From Chryseobacterium suipulveris (GTDB taxonomy: Bacteria; Bacteroidota; Bacteroidia; Flavobacteriales; Weeksellaceae), in NCBI RefSeq assembly GCF_022811685.1, contig NZ_CP094532.1, positions 645,501-709,500 on the forward strand: a DNA stretch of 64,000 nucleotides, in the 5' to 3' direction. Shown in pieces: positions 7,847-16,800 of the stretch; position 1 is the stretch's first letter; every line of letters starts with the position of its first letter. The notes under the pieces were generated by a model. It was not told the DNA's origin, searched no databases, and saw only the letters and a list, made by a program, of their open reading frames with translations. The translations under genes were made by a program, and so were the position numbers.

Positions 7847-7916
7847 GATTTCAGATTTCAGACAATAGATTTCAGACATTGTCGGTCTGCAATCTGATAT
7901 CTGACATCTCGTGTCT
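7847..7916. repeat. 7-bp tandem array, GATTTCA type, with inverted second half
   Basis: Ten 7-bp units filling the paaB-paaC gap: GATTTCA, GATTTCA, GACAATA, GATTTCA, GACATTG, then five units ending in TCT (GATATCT, GACATCT). The second half is roughly the reverse complement of the first. Confidence 0.75.
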
Positions 7917-7919
7917 AAA

Positions 7920-8201
7920 TTACATATTCTTCACATCATTCGGGATTTCGTAGAAAGTCGGGTGGCGGTACAATTTGTCGTCCGCAGGATCGAAAAACGC
8001 CTCCTTGTCGACTCCTTCGGAAGTCACCATATATTTGCTCGGAACTACCCAGATCGAGGTTCCCTCCATTCTTCGGGTGTAAACGTCTCTCGCGTTTTGC
8101 AGCGCCATTTCTGCGGTTGCTGCCTGAACTGTTCCTGCGTGTTTGTGCGAAAGTCCCGGTTTGGTCTGGATGAAAACTTCCCACATTTCTAAGTTGCTCA
8201 T
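7920..8201 (-). CDS. paaB: 1,2-phenylacetyl-CoA epoxidase subunit PaaB
   Basis: A 93-residue protein matching PaaB over its full length: MWEVFIQTKPGLSHKHAGTV at the start, ALQNARDVYTRR, GTSIWVVPS and the C-terminal DDKLYRHPTFYEIP. PaaB helps assemble the PaaAC multimer. In most clusters paaB directly follows paaA, but here the gene upstream on the same strand is hutG, 66 bp away. A possible -7 box TATCTTTA lies 20 bp before the start codon, so paaB could have its own promoter. Confidence 0.95.
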   Translation of the reverse strand: MSNLEMWEVFIQTKPGLSHKHAGTVQAATAEMALQNARDVYTRRMEGTSIWVVPSKYMVTSEGVDKEAFFDPADDKLYRHPTFYEIPNDVKNM

Positions 8202-8220
8202 TCGTTCAATTTTTATCGTT

Positions 8221-8228
8221 TAAAGATA
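8221..8228 (-). promoter_or_regulatory. Possible -7 promoter element of paaB
   Basis: On the minus strand TATCTTTA is close to the Bacteroidetes -7 consensus TAnnTTTG and ends 20 bp before the paaB ATG. No TTG is at the expected -33 spacing, so support is weak. Confidence 0.3.
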
Positions 8229-8267
8229 AGGATTTTTAAAATTCTTCGAAAAATGAATTTTAAGTCA

Positions 8268-9203
8268 CTAAGAGTTGATCATAAACCATTCATTCACCAA
8301 AGCTGCGGCAAGCCGAGCCGTTCTTTCCTGGATATCGAAATTTGGGTTGACTTCCGCTACATCGAGGGCGCAAAGTTTTTCTGATTTCAGGATATGCCGG
8401 TAGAAATTCATAAATGAAGCGTCTGCGAAAATTCCGTTATAGGCAATTGCAGAAACGCCTGGAGCTACACAAACATTGAAAACATCCATGCAAATCGTGA
8501 GGTAGAGCAGATCGACTGAACTGGTCAGCTCATCAATTTTTTGGTAAATTGAAGGGAGGTTCTCAAAGAAAATCTCATCCGCCATAATATACTTCATCCC
8601 GTATTGATGGGCAGTATCGAATAATTGGAGGGTATTAGAATTTTTCTGAATCCCGATATGGAGCGAATGAATTTCACCTTCCTGAGCAATTTGCCAAAAC
8701 CCTGTTCCTGATGTTCCTGTTTTTCCATCTTCAGGTTTTCTGTTGTCAAAATGTGCGTCGATATTGATAATGCCGATTTTTTTGTCAGGAAAAGCTTTCC
8801 TTATTCCAGAGTAATGGGCGAAAGTGACTTCGTGACCTCCTCCGAAAACTACAGATTTTGCTTTTTTTTCTAATGCTAATGCAACTTTTTCCGCCAGTTC
8901 GTTTTGCGCTTTTTCTAAATCGCCGTTTTCACAACGGATATTTCCAAAATCCTTTAAAGTAAAATCCGTGCTGATTACTGGAAAATTGGAGCTGTTTTTT
9001 CGGATAATATCGGGAGCATCCTTTGCGCCGGTTCGTCCCTTATTTCGTCTTACTCCTTCATCCACTGCAAATCCGTGCAAAACGAAATCTTTAGGTGAAA
9101 TAGTATTGTAATCAGTTTCCACAGAAACTTTTTGAAAGATTCTTTGGCTTAATGGATCATCACCGTCGAATCGACCGTTCCAGATTTTTGCTGTTTCAGG
9201 CAT
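8268..9203 (-). CDS. hutG: Formimidoylglutamase (arginase/ureohydrolase family)
   Basis: A 311-residue ureohydrolase that cleaves N-formimino-glutamate to glutamate and formamide, the last step of histidine degradation. Manganese-site motifs of the arginase fold are visible: FGGGHEVTFAHYSG, INIDAHFDNR and TICMDVFNVCVAPGVSAIAY (the usual SxDxDxxDP is changed to CMDVFNVC). Its start directly abuts the hutI stop (no spacer), so the two are translated together, which supports the formimidoylglutamase call over arginase or agmatinase. HutH is encoded 31 kb away and hutU is not in the window. Confidence 0.88.
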   Translation of the reverse strand: MPETAKIWNGRFDGDDPLSQRIFQKVSVETDYNTISPKDFVLHGFAVDEGVRRNKGRTGAKDAPDIIRKNSSNFPVISTDFTLKDFGNIRCENGDLEKAQNELAEKVALALEKKAKSVVFGGGHEVTFAHYSGIRKAFPDKKIGIINIDAHFDNRKPEDGKTGTSGTGFWQIAQEGEIHSLHIGIQKNSNTLQLFDTAHQYGMKYIMADEIFFENLPSIYQKIDELTSSVDLLYLTICMDVFNVCVAPGVSAIAYNGIFADASFMNFYRHILKSEKLCALDVAEVNPNFDIQERTARLAAALVNEWFMINS

Positions 9204-10442
9204 TTATATTTCTATTTTTTCTCCGTTAATGAAAATGTGCTCCGGCTTCAAACTTCCCTGTTGATAGAGAACGTTCTGGAAATTGTCGGTTTTAAAGGTG
9301 ACGAAATCTCCCTTCATACCTTTTTCCAGTTTCCCGCGATCTTCCAATCCTAAGGCAAATGCAGAGCGGAAAGTGATTCCCGCCAAAACTTCAGCAGTCG
9401 AAAGTTTTTCAAAAGTGGCAAGAATTGAAGCTTGGGTAATTAAGTTTCCCATTGGTGCGGAACCGGGATTCCAGTCGCTTGCGATGGCGAGAATTCCGTT
9501 GTGGTCAAGGATTTTTCTTGCGGGAGTAAATTTTTCGCCCAGTCCCAAACTTGCGCCGGGAAGCGCAGTTGCCACCGTCTCTGATTGAGCCAAAAACTGC
9601 AAATCTTCATCGGTGGTTGCTTCCAGATGATCGGCAGATTTTGCGCCGACTTCTACCGCGATTCTCGAACTTCCGGGAGTGAATTGGTCGGCGTGAACGG
9701 TGATATCAAAACCTAAACTTTTTGCTTTTAATAAAAATTCTTTGCTCTCATCAGGTTGGAATGCCGATTTCTCGATAAAGATATCGATACGGTTTGCAAG
9801 GTTTTCTTCTTTAACTTTAGGTAAAATGTGTTCTAAAATATAGTCTAAAAATTCTTTGGAAGTTCCCTCGAAATCTCTCGGTTTCAAATGGGCGGAAAGA
9901 CAGGTCGGAACCAATGTGGCTTTTGTTAATGTCTGTGCTTTTTTGATGACGCGGAGCATTTTCAGCTCGTTTTCCAAATCCAAACCGTAACCGGATTTTA
10001 TTTCGATGGTGGTAATTCCCAATGAAATTAGAAAATTGATTCTTTCTAAAGTTGTTTTTAATAATTCTTCTTCAGATGCATTTCTGGTGTGTTGTACAGA
10101 ACTCCATATTCCTCCGCCGCTTTCCGCAATTTCCAGATAGGTTTTTCCGGCGTTTCTCATCGCGAAATCATTGGCTCGGTTTCCTCCGAAACAGATGTGG
10201 GTGTGCGAATCGACGAAAGCAGGAAGTGCTATTGAGTCGGAGAGTGGGAGAGTGGGAGAGTCGGTGAGTTGAGGATTTTCTGATTTCAGTTTTTCGAAAT
10301 TGTCGACGGCTTCAATTTTATTTTCTGAGTTGATGAGGATGCCGCCGTTTTCGATGATTTCGAGTTGGTCGTCGGATAGTTTTCCGCGTAGCGGGAGGTT
10401 GGCTAAAGTGACGATTTGTTTGAAGGGACCGATTAGTTTCAC
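9204..10442 (-). CDS. hutI: Imidazolonepropionase
   Basis: A 412-residue amidohydrolase that hydrolyses imidazolone-5-propionate to N-formimino-glutamate. Metal-site motifs: DSHTHICFGGNR, IEIKSGYGLD, TVHADQFTPGS and ASDWNPGSAPMGN. The C-terminus ends with an INGEKIEI strand. Odd: a five-unit GAGTCGGA-type tandem array (10234-10273) encodes residues about 57-70 (LTDSPTLPLSDS), just before the strand leading into the first metal motif, where other HutI proteins have a short loop. The reading frame and catalytic motifs are kept. hutG follows without a gap. Confidence 0.93.
   Translation of the reverse strand: MKLIGPFKQIVTLANLPLRGKLSDDQLEIIENGGILINSENKIEAVDNFEKLKSENPQLTDSPTLPLSDSIALPAFVDSHTHICFGGNRANDFAMRNAGKTYLEIAESGGGIWSSVQHTRNASEEELLKTTLERINFLISLGITTIEIKSGYGLDLENELKMLRVIKKAQTLTKATLVPTCLSAHLKPRDFEGTSKEFLDYILEHILPKVKEENLANRIDIFIEKSAFQPDESKEFLLKAKSLGFDITVHADQFTPGSSRIAVEVGAKSADHLEATTDEDLQFLAQSETVATALPGASLGLGEKFTPARKILDHNGILAIASDWNPGSAPMGNLITQASILATFEKLSTAEVLAGITFRSAFALGLEDRGKLEKGMKGDFVTFKTDNFQNVLYQQGSLKPEHIFINGEKIEI
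10234..10273. repeat. 8-bp tandem array inside hutI, GAGTSGGA type
   Basis: Five 8-bp units (GAGTCGGA, GAGTGGGA twice, GAGTCGGT, GAGTTGAG) within the hutI coding sequence. The core resembles the GAGTAGGT array upstream of paaI and the GGAGAGTT array at 63143. Confidence 0.8.
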
Positions 10443-10466
10443 AGGTTAAGGTTAAGGTTGAGGTTG
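10443..10466. repeat. 6-bp tandem array, AGGTTR type
   Basis: Four hexamers (AGGTTA twice, AGGTTG twice) just upstream of the hutI start codon. It is the reverse complement of the CTCAAC/CTTAAC hexamers at 10885-10932, so the four-helix-bundle gene is bracketed by inverted hexamer arrays. Confidence 0.8.
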
Positions 10467-10476
10467 AGCCAGAATG

Positions 10477-10833
10477 TTATTTCAGGAGGTAATTAGTTAT
10501 TTTATTGAGTTCGTGAACCACTTCTTTAATTAGCTTTTCGTTTCTTATGTAATCTTCTTCTTTAAAATACTTTACTCGAACTCCGTAGATTAAATGGCTT
10601 TTTGTTTCAAAAGCTGATCCACGGGAAATATCGTAGAAATGGGTTTTGTCTTTGGAGGTTCTTCTGCCAAAACCTTCTGCGATATTCGAAGAGATACTTT
10701 CAGCAGATCTTCTTAATTGTGAGGTTAAGGCGTAGTCTTCTTTCCGTGGGAGGTTTTCTGAAATATCAAAACATATTTCAGCGATGTCCATTGCTTTCTG
10801 CCAAACCGGCATTTCTGCAAAATCAGTAATCAT
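10477..10833 (-). CDS. Four helix bundle protein (S23/Avd-like family)
   Basis: A 118-residue protein of the 'four helix bundle / 23S rRNA intervening sequence protein' family. Diagnostic stretches are PVWQKAMDIAEICFDISENL, LTSQLRRSAESISSNIAEG and the following FGRR. The family is related to the Avd accessory protein of diversity-generating retroelements and binds nucleic acid, but the role of free-standing members is unclear. I chose the ATG at 10833 (MITDFAEMPVWQKAM), the usual start. The gene is flanked on both sides by inverted arrays of the same hexamer (10443-10466 and 10885-10932), suggesting it may travel or duplicate together with these repeats (inference). No reverse transcriptase is near. 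Confidence 0.88.
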   Translation of the reverse strand: MITDFAEMPVWQKAMDIAEICFDISENLPRKEDYALTSQLRRSAESISSNIAEGFGRRTSKDKTHFYDISRGSAFETKSHLIYGVRVKYFKEEDYIRNEKLIKEVVHELNKITNYLLK

Positions 10834-10884
10834 TTTATTGGTTTTTAAGTTAACCTCAAAAATAATCAAAAATTAACAACCATC

Positions 10885-10932
10885 CTCAATCTTAACCTCA
10901 ACCTCAACCTCCACCTCAACCTTAACCTCAAC
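10885..10932. repeat. 6-bp tandem array, CTCAAC type
   Basis: Eight consecutive hexamers (CTCAAC four times, CTTAAC twice, two diverged). It ends 2 bp before the TTG of the ruvB promoter. The same hexamer forms a perfect array at 59702-59755. Confidence 0.85.
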
Positions 10933-10934
10933 TA

Positions 10935-10963
10935 TTGTTTCCACAAAAAAATTATTACCTTTG
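10935..10963 (+). promoter_or_regulatory. ruvB promoter, TTG-N18-TACCTTTG
   Basis: TTG at 10935-10937 and TACCTTTG at 10956-10963 match the Flavobacteria/Bacteroides -33/-7 consensus (TTG, about 19 bp, TAnnTTTG). The start codon of ruvB is 21 bp beyond the -7 box, giving a short leader. Confidence 0.7.
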
Positions 10964-10984
10964 AAATTGTACAATTTTTTTAGA

Positions 10985-12007
10985 ATGCCCGATTTCTTAC
11001 ACCCCGACAAAGAAAATTATTCCCACGACGAACTGCTGCAGGAGGAGAAAATCCGGCCGCAGAGTTTCAGTGATTTTGCGGGGCAAAGGAAAACTTTGGA
11101 CAACCTCGAAGTTTTTGTAGCGGCAGCGAAAAACCGTGGCGGAGCTTTGGACCACGTTCTTCTACACGGTCCTCCCGGATTGGGAAAGACGACTTTGGCA
11201 CATATTATTGCCAATGAATTGGGCGTAAACTGCAAAATAACTTCGGGTCCCGTTCTCGACAAACCGGGAAGTTTGGCGGGACTTTTAACCAATCTTGAAG
11301 AAAACGACGTGCTTTTCATCGACGAGATTCACCGGCTTTCGCCGATTGTGGAAGAATATCTCTATTCCGCAATGGAAGATTACAAAATCGACATTATGCT
11401 CGAAACCGGTCCCAATGCACGTAGCGTTCAGATTGGTCTGAATCCTTTTACCTTAGTCGGAGCCACGACTCGAAGCGGAATGCTCACCAAACCGATGCTC
11501 GCAAGATTCGGAATCCAAAGTCGGTTGGAATATTATACCGTCGAACTGTTGGGAATGATTATCGAAAGGAGCGCGAGAGTTTTGGGGGTGAAAATCTACG
11601 AAGATGCCGCTCTCGAAATCGCCAGAAGAAGCCGCGGAACTCCCAGAATTGCAAATGCACTCTTACGTAGAGTTCGTGATTTTGCCGAGATTAAAGGCAA
11701 CGGAGAAATTGAGATCAACATTACCAAATACGCCCTGAATTCATTGAATGTGGATGAATTCGGGTTGGATGATATGGATAATAAAATTATGCGTGTGATG
11801 ATCGAAAATTTCCGTGGGAAACCGGTGGGAATTTCTGCATTGGCAACTTCAATCGGGGAAAATCCCGAAACGTTGGAAGAAGTGTACGAACCGTTCCTCA
11901 TTCAGGAAGGTTTCATCATCAGAACTCCGCGCGGAAGGGAGGTAACCGAGAAAGCGTACCGGCATTTGAAAATTGTAAAACCGAAAAATCCGGGGGAACT
12001 GTTTTAA
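10985..12007 (+). CDS. ruvB: Holliday junction branch migration helicase RuvB
   Basis: A 340-residue AAA+ ATPase that drives branch migration of Holliday junctions with RuvA. Walker A is [12 protein letters not shown], Walker B is [11 protein letters not shown], sensor 1 is GATTRSGML; the C-terminal winged helix has [13 protein letters not shown] and ends with [10 protein letters not shown] start at 10985 ([10 protein letters not shown]), which suits the family; an ATG 24 bp upstream overlaps the -7 promoter element. RuvA and RuvC are not adjacent, as is usual in this group. Confidence 0.96.
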   Translation: MPDFLHPDKENYSHDELLQEEKIRPQSFSDFAGQRKTLDNLEVFVAAAKNRGGALDHVLLHGPPGLGKTTLAHIIANELGVNCKITSGPVLDKPGSLAGLLTNLEENDVLFIDEIHRLSPIVEEYLYSAMEDYKIDIMLETGPNARSVQIGLNPFTLVGATTRSGMLTKPMLARFGIQSRLEYYTVELLGMIIERSARVLGVKIYEDAALEIARRSRGTPRIANALLRRVRDFAEIKGNGEIEINITKYALNSLNVDEFGLDDMDNKIMRVMIENFRGKPVGISALATSIGENPETLEEVYEPFLIQEGFIIRTPRGREVTEKAYRHLKIVKPKNPGELF

Positions 12008-12040
12008 AGAAACAAGAAAAAAGGCAAAAGACACAATGAA

Positions 12041-12220
12041 GTTGTTTAAAGTAAATGCAAAATCATTTTTTTTTACCACAAAAGTCGCAATAGAGTTATG
12101 AAATAAGCCATTCAAAAGAACAAAAAAGAAGAAATTCTTTTTTTATGGACTTTTGAAAAACTTCGCAGCATCATTATCTTTTGTCGATTTTGCGGTTACT
12201 ATTTACATTAAACAAGCTCA
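12041..12220. repeat. MITE-like dispersed repeat, copy B
   Basis: Second copy of the repeat at 181-364, same orientation, filling most of the 274-bp ruvB to MBL-hydrolase gap. The ends are inverted: TTGTTTAAAGTAAAT...GCAAAA and the complement of TTTTGCGGTTAC...ATTTACATTAAACAA. No coding potential is seen. Confidence 0.7.
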
Positions 12221-12281
12221 ATTTGTGAGAGTCCAATCATTTTTTTAAAAATTTGAAACCAATCAAAATTCAAAACATCAT

Positions 12282-13148
12282 ATGAAACTTTACCCGATAC
12301 AATGCGGAAAATTTAAACTCGACGGTGGTGCGATGTTCGGCGTCGTCCCAAAAACGCTTTGGCAAAGGACGAATCCCGCCGATGAAAATAATTTAATAGA
12401 ACTCGGAACCCGTTCACTTTTGGTGGAGGACGGCAAAAAACTCATCCTGATCGATTGCGGACTCGGAAACAAGCAGGACGAGAAATTCTTCGGGCACTAC
12501 TCACTTTGGTTCGACGATTCTTTGGATAAGAATTTAAAGAAATATGGCTTTGTGCGCGAAGATATTACCGACGTTTTCCTCACGCACCTTCATTTCGACC
12601 ACTGCGGCGGTGCGATTGAGTGGAACGACGACAAAACCGGCTACAGACCTGCGTTCAAAAATGCGCATTTCTGGACGAATGAAAATCACTGGAAATGGGC
12701 TACAGAACCCAATCCGCGTGAGAAGGCAAGTTTCCTTAAAGAAAATATTCTGCCGATGCAGGAAAGCGGACAGCTCAATTTTTTACCGATTCCTCAAAAC
12801 GGAAATTACGGTTTCGCACCAGATCTGAAAATGGATGTGATTTTTGTGGACGGACATACCGAAAAACAGATGCTTCCCGTGATTCAGTATCAGGAAAAAA
12901 CAGTTGTTTTCGCGGCCGATTTAATTCCTACAGCGGGACACATTCCGCAGGTTTATGTGATGGGTTACGATACCCGACCACTTTTGACCATGGAGGAAAA
13001 AGGAAAATTTCTGAAACAGTGCATCGATAACGAATACCTGCTTTTCTTCGAGCATGATGCACATCATGAACTGGCTTCCTTAAAAATGACGGAAAGAGGA
13101 GTTCGTTTGGATGAAACCTTTTCGATGAACGAAGTCTTTGGTTATTAA
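12282..13148 (+). CDS. MBL-fold metallo-hydrolase
   Basis: A 288-residue metallo-beta-lactamase-fold hydrolase. The metal motif LTHLHFDHCGG is at about residues 103-113; a later histidine is in FVDGHTEKQM, an aspartate in VFAADLIP, and the terminal FFEHDAHHEL may provide the last ligand. The overall layout is like the AHL-lactonase/YtnP-type subgroup, but substrate cannot be assigned from sequence. It lies 14 bp upstream of coaE on the same strand, so the two are probably cotranscribed; no functional link is known to me. Confidence 0.87.
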   Translation: MKLYPIQCGKFKLDGGAMFGVVPKTLWQRTNPADENNLIELGTRSLLVEDGKKLILIDCGLGNKQDEKFFGHYSLWFDDSLDKNLKKYGFVREDITDVFLTHLHFDHCGGAIEWNDDKTGYRPAFKNAHFWTNENHWKWATEPNPREKASFLKENILPMQESGQLNFLPIPQNGNYGFAPDLKMDVIFVDGHTEKQMLPVIQYQEKTVVFAADLIPTAGHIPQVYVMGYDTRPLLTMEEKGKFLKQCIDNEYLLFFEHDAHHELASLKMTERGVRLDETFSMNEVFGY

Positions 13149-13162
13149 TAGAAAGTTGGAAA

Positions 13163-13786
13163 ATGGACGAAGAAAGTTTTCACACTAATTCAAAGATTAT
13201 CGGCTTAACCGGCGGAATCGGTTCGGGGAAATCTACCGTGGCAAAATTCATTGAGGAGATGGGTTTTCCGGTGTATTATTCGGATCTGAGAGCAAAAGAA
13301 ATTGTGAATGATGATGAAAACCTTAAAGTGGGAATCACTCAGCTGTTGGGAGAAAACGCTTATGACGTACAAGGACTTTATAACCGAAAATACGTTTCCG
13401 AACTGGTTTTTAATAATGAGGATTTGCTGCACCAATTGAACGGAATGATTCATCCTGCGGTGAAATACGATTTTGAGAACTGGGTTTCGCGGCAAACTAA
13501 AGATTTCGTTTTTAAAGAAACGGCGCTTCTTTTTGAATTAAAGTTAAACGAAAGCTGCTACCAATCGATCCTCGTAACTGCGGACGACAATCTACGGCTG
13601 AAACGCGTGATGGACCGCGACGGAAAAACCTACCGAGAAGTTGAAAGTGTGATGAACAAGCAGATGCCGGAAAAAGACAAAGTCAAACTCGCAGATTTTG
13701 TTATTTACAATAACGAGGGAATCGATGAATTGCGCGCTGAAACTGAAAAAGTGATCCAGAAGTTGCTGTTGCAGGAAACCCCTTAG
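13163..13786 (+). CDS. coaE: Dephospho-CoA kinase
   Basis: A 207-residue P-loop kinase that phosphorylates dephospho-CoA in the final step of CoA synthesis. GLTGGIGSGKST is the Walker A loop at about residues 14-25; VYYSDLRAKEIV is the substrate-binding segment; ETALLFEL and MDRDGKTYREVESVM are the remaining family motifs. CoaD, which makes the substrate, is encoded at 39.6 kb. It follows the MBL hydrolase by 14 bp and ends at a bidirectional terminator. Confidence 0.95.
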   Translation: MDEESFHTNSKIIGLTGGIGSGKSTVAKFIEEMGFPVYYSDLRAKEIVNDDENLKVGITQLLGENAYDVQGLYNRKYVSELVFNNEDLLHQLNGMIHPAVKYDFENWVSRQTKDFVFKETALLFELKLNESCYQSILVTADDNLRLKRVMDRDGKTYREVESVMNKQMPEKDKVKLADFVIYNNEGIDELRAETEKVIQKLLLQETP

Positions 13787-13800
13787 TTTAAGCTCAAAAT

Positions 13801-13835
13801 AAAAAAACCTGAATCCTATTAAGATTCAGGTTTTT
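13801..13835. terminator. Bidirectional terminator between coaE and the adhesin
   Basis: AACCTGAATC / GATTCAGGTT, 10-bp stem, 7-nt loop, A-run on the left and T-run on the right. It sits between two convergent genes and can serve both. Confidence 0.88.
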
Positions 13836-13843
13836 AGTTGGCG

Positions 13844-16800
13844 CTATTCCCTGTTTTTCACGAAGATCCAGCCGTTTTGTTGGATTACATTCTGTGCTCC
13901 GGGTTCTTTCCATCTTACCACATACCAGTAAGTGCCGGTAGTGACCACTTTTCCGAACGCGGTTCCGTTCCAGATGAACTTGTTGCTGTTATCACCCGTG
14001 AAAAGCAGTTTTCCGTGTCGGTCAAAAATCTGCATAAAAGGTTCCTCTTTTTTTAGCAGTCCGGAATAGTTCAGTGTATCGTTAATTCCGTCTCCGTTCG
14101 GAGTAATGGAGTTGTAGGTTTCCATCACATTGAACTCAAAACTTACTGGCGCGCAATTGTCTGCTGAAATTACGTAAGCGGTATGGTCTCCTCCGCGTAC
14201 ATTGTGGAAAACGTTGGAATCCTGCCAGTTGAAGTTGTCGATAGCATATTTGTAAGGCGCAATTCCGCCCGATGCGGTGATGGTTACAGTGGTTCCCTGA
14301 ATTTCAACACCAGTAATTGTCGGAAGTGGCAATGCCGAAACAATTACGTGCTGTCGGTACACACACCCGTTCGACTTCAGATCAACGAAGTATTCACCGA
14401 TTCCGACATTCGTAAGAATCCTTGTCGTAGCACCGGTGCTCCATAGATATCCGTCGAAATCTGCTCCGGTATCGAGTTCAGTAAAGGTTTCTGGACAGAT
14501 TTGCTTGTCTTTCAAATCAGATGAAGTTCTCGGCTGTTTGAAAGAAAGATTCAGCGTACCGATCACATCACAGAAACCAGCTTTTGAGAATCGGTAGTAA
14601 AACGTTTTGTTACCGGAGATCGTCTGATTAGATGGAATGTCGGTATTTGGAAGGTTCTGTTGTGCTTTTACAGGGTCATCAAAATATTTTACTGCTACAG
14701 TATTGTCGAGCGTAAACAGATTCTTGTAGGAAACGAGTTTGATATTTTCTGAATCGCTCAGGTCGCTGTCGCACACTGTGTCAGAAGCAACAGAAGTGAT
14801 CAGTGGAAGATAGGTTCCAAACTTGAAATTCACCTGCTTGATTTCTGCAGGACAGTATTGCGAAACAGCTCTTACGTGAAGCGTGGTATTGGTTGAATAA
14901 GTCCAGGTTGCAGGGTTTTGAATATAATTATTGTTTCCTAAACCTGCATCAGTCGGATTCGTATAATATCTGATATCAAACAGCGAGGCATTTGTAATTA
15001 ACGAAGTTTTCAGGATTTCCAGATCAACAGGAATCTGTCCGTCGAAATCTTCGTCACATTTTACAATATTGAATGAAGCCGTATTCCACAAAGGTTTTGG
15101 TGAATCTACAACAGTAATCGTTTTGGTGAAAACACAACCGGAACCATTTGTAAACGCAACGGTATAAACTCCCGCGTTCAGCGTTGCCTGAGAAGTGGTG
15201 GAAACTACAGTAGCTCCCTTTTTCCATAACCAAGTGGTGTAAGTTGGCGAACCTTCCGCATTCAAAGTAATCGAACTTCCCTGACAAACGGTGTATGAAT
15301 TCAACAACGCGGTTGGAGTAGGAGATTTAAAGAGAATATTTAAGGTTCCGATAACATCGCATAAACCTGATTTACTAAATCGGTAATAAAATGTTTTTTC
15401 TGCCGAAATGGTTTGTGAAGCTGGAATATTCTGTCCCGGTAAATTATTTTGGGCTTTAACCAAATCGTCAAAATACTTCACAGAAGTTGTACCATCTGTT
15501 GTAAATATGGTTCTGTAACTGGCGAGATTTACCACTTCAGAACCGTTTAAGTCAGTGTCACAAACCGTTCTTGTATCTGCAGCGGTAATCAAAGAAATGC
15601 TTGTTCCGAAATTGAAATGAATTTCATCGGCAATATAGGTACAGTATTGCGTTTCAGCTCTTACATACACTGTCGTTGGTACAGTGAACGTCCAGTTGGT
15701 AAGGTTGGGAATAGTGTTGTTGTTTCCTGCATCTCTATCGCTTTGGTTCAGGTAATATCTGATGTTGAAAAGTGCAGCATTTCCTGCATAATTCGTCACA
15801 ATAATCGGTGTTACGGAATTGAAATTAATCGGGTCGCTTGTTCCGTCAAAATTACTGTCGCACACCGAAGCGTTGTAAGCAGCGATGTTTAAAATTGGTT
15901 TTGGAGAATCTACAACAGTAATCGTTTTGGTGAAAACACAACCGGAAGCATTCGTAAACGCGACGGTATAAACTCCCGCGTTCAGCGTTGCCTGAGAAGT
16001 GGTGGAAACTACAGTAGCTCCCTTTTTCCACAACCAAGCAGTGTAAGTTGGCGAACCTTCCGCATTTAAAGTAATCGAACTTCCCTGACAAACGGTGTAG
16101 GAATTCAACAAAGCAGTTGGTGTCGCCAGTTTGTAGATCAGGTTCAGCGTTCCGATGACATCACAGAATCCGCGTTTGCTGTAGCGGAAGTAAAAGGTTT
16201 TGTCAGCGGTAATGGTCTGTGTCGCACCGATCGTCGGCGTATTGTTTTGAGCATTTTGAAGCGTAGCGAAAAACTTCGGTACCGTACCGTCGGAAGTGAA
16301 CAGATTACTGTAGCTGTTCAGATTAACGGTGTTCGAAGAGCTGCACACATTATCACTTGCAGTTGCCGTAAGTAAAGGGAAATTGGTGCCGAATTTAAAA
16401 TCAATCTGCTTCACTTCTCCTGGACAGTATTGGGAAAAAGCATTGACATAAAGCGTGGTATTGGCAGAATAGCTCCAAGCTGCAGGATTTTGAATATAAT
16501 TATTATTTCCTGCAATCGCATCGTCTTGATTTAGATAATAATGAACGGTAAAACCTGCGGCATTACCGATAATTACAGGAGTTACCGTATTTAAATTCAC
16601 CGGGATAATTCCGTCGAAATTATCGTCGCAATGCGTCGCGTTGTAGGCGGCAATATTCCAAACAGGTTTCGGAGATTCAATCACGGTGATTGTGTGGCGG
16701 TAAGTACATCCGTCTTTATCCGTTAAATCCACAAAATAAGTTCCCGCTCCCAAATTTCTGATCGCAGAATTGTCACCGTCATTCCAAAGAATTCCTGGAT

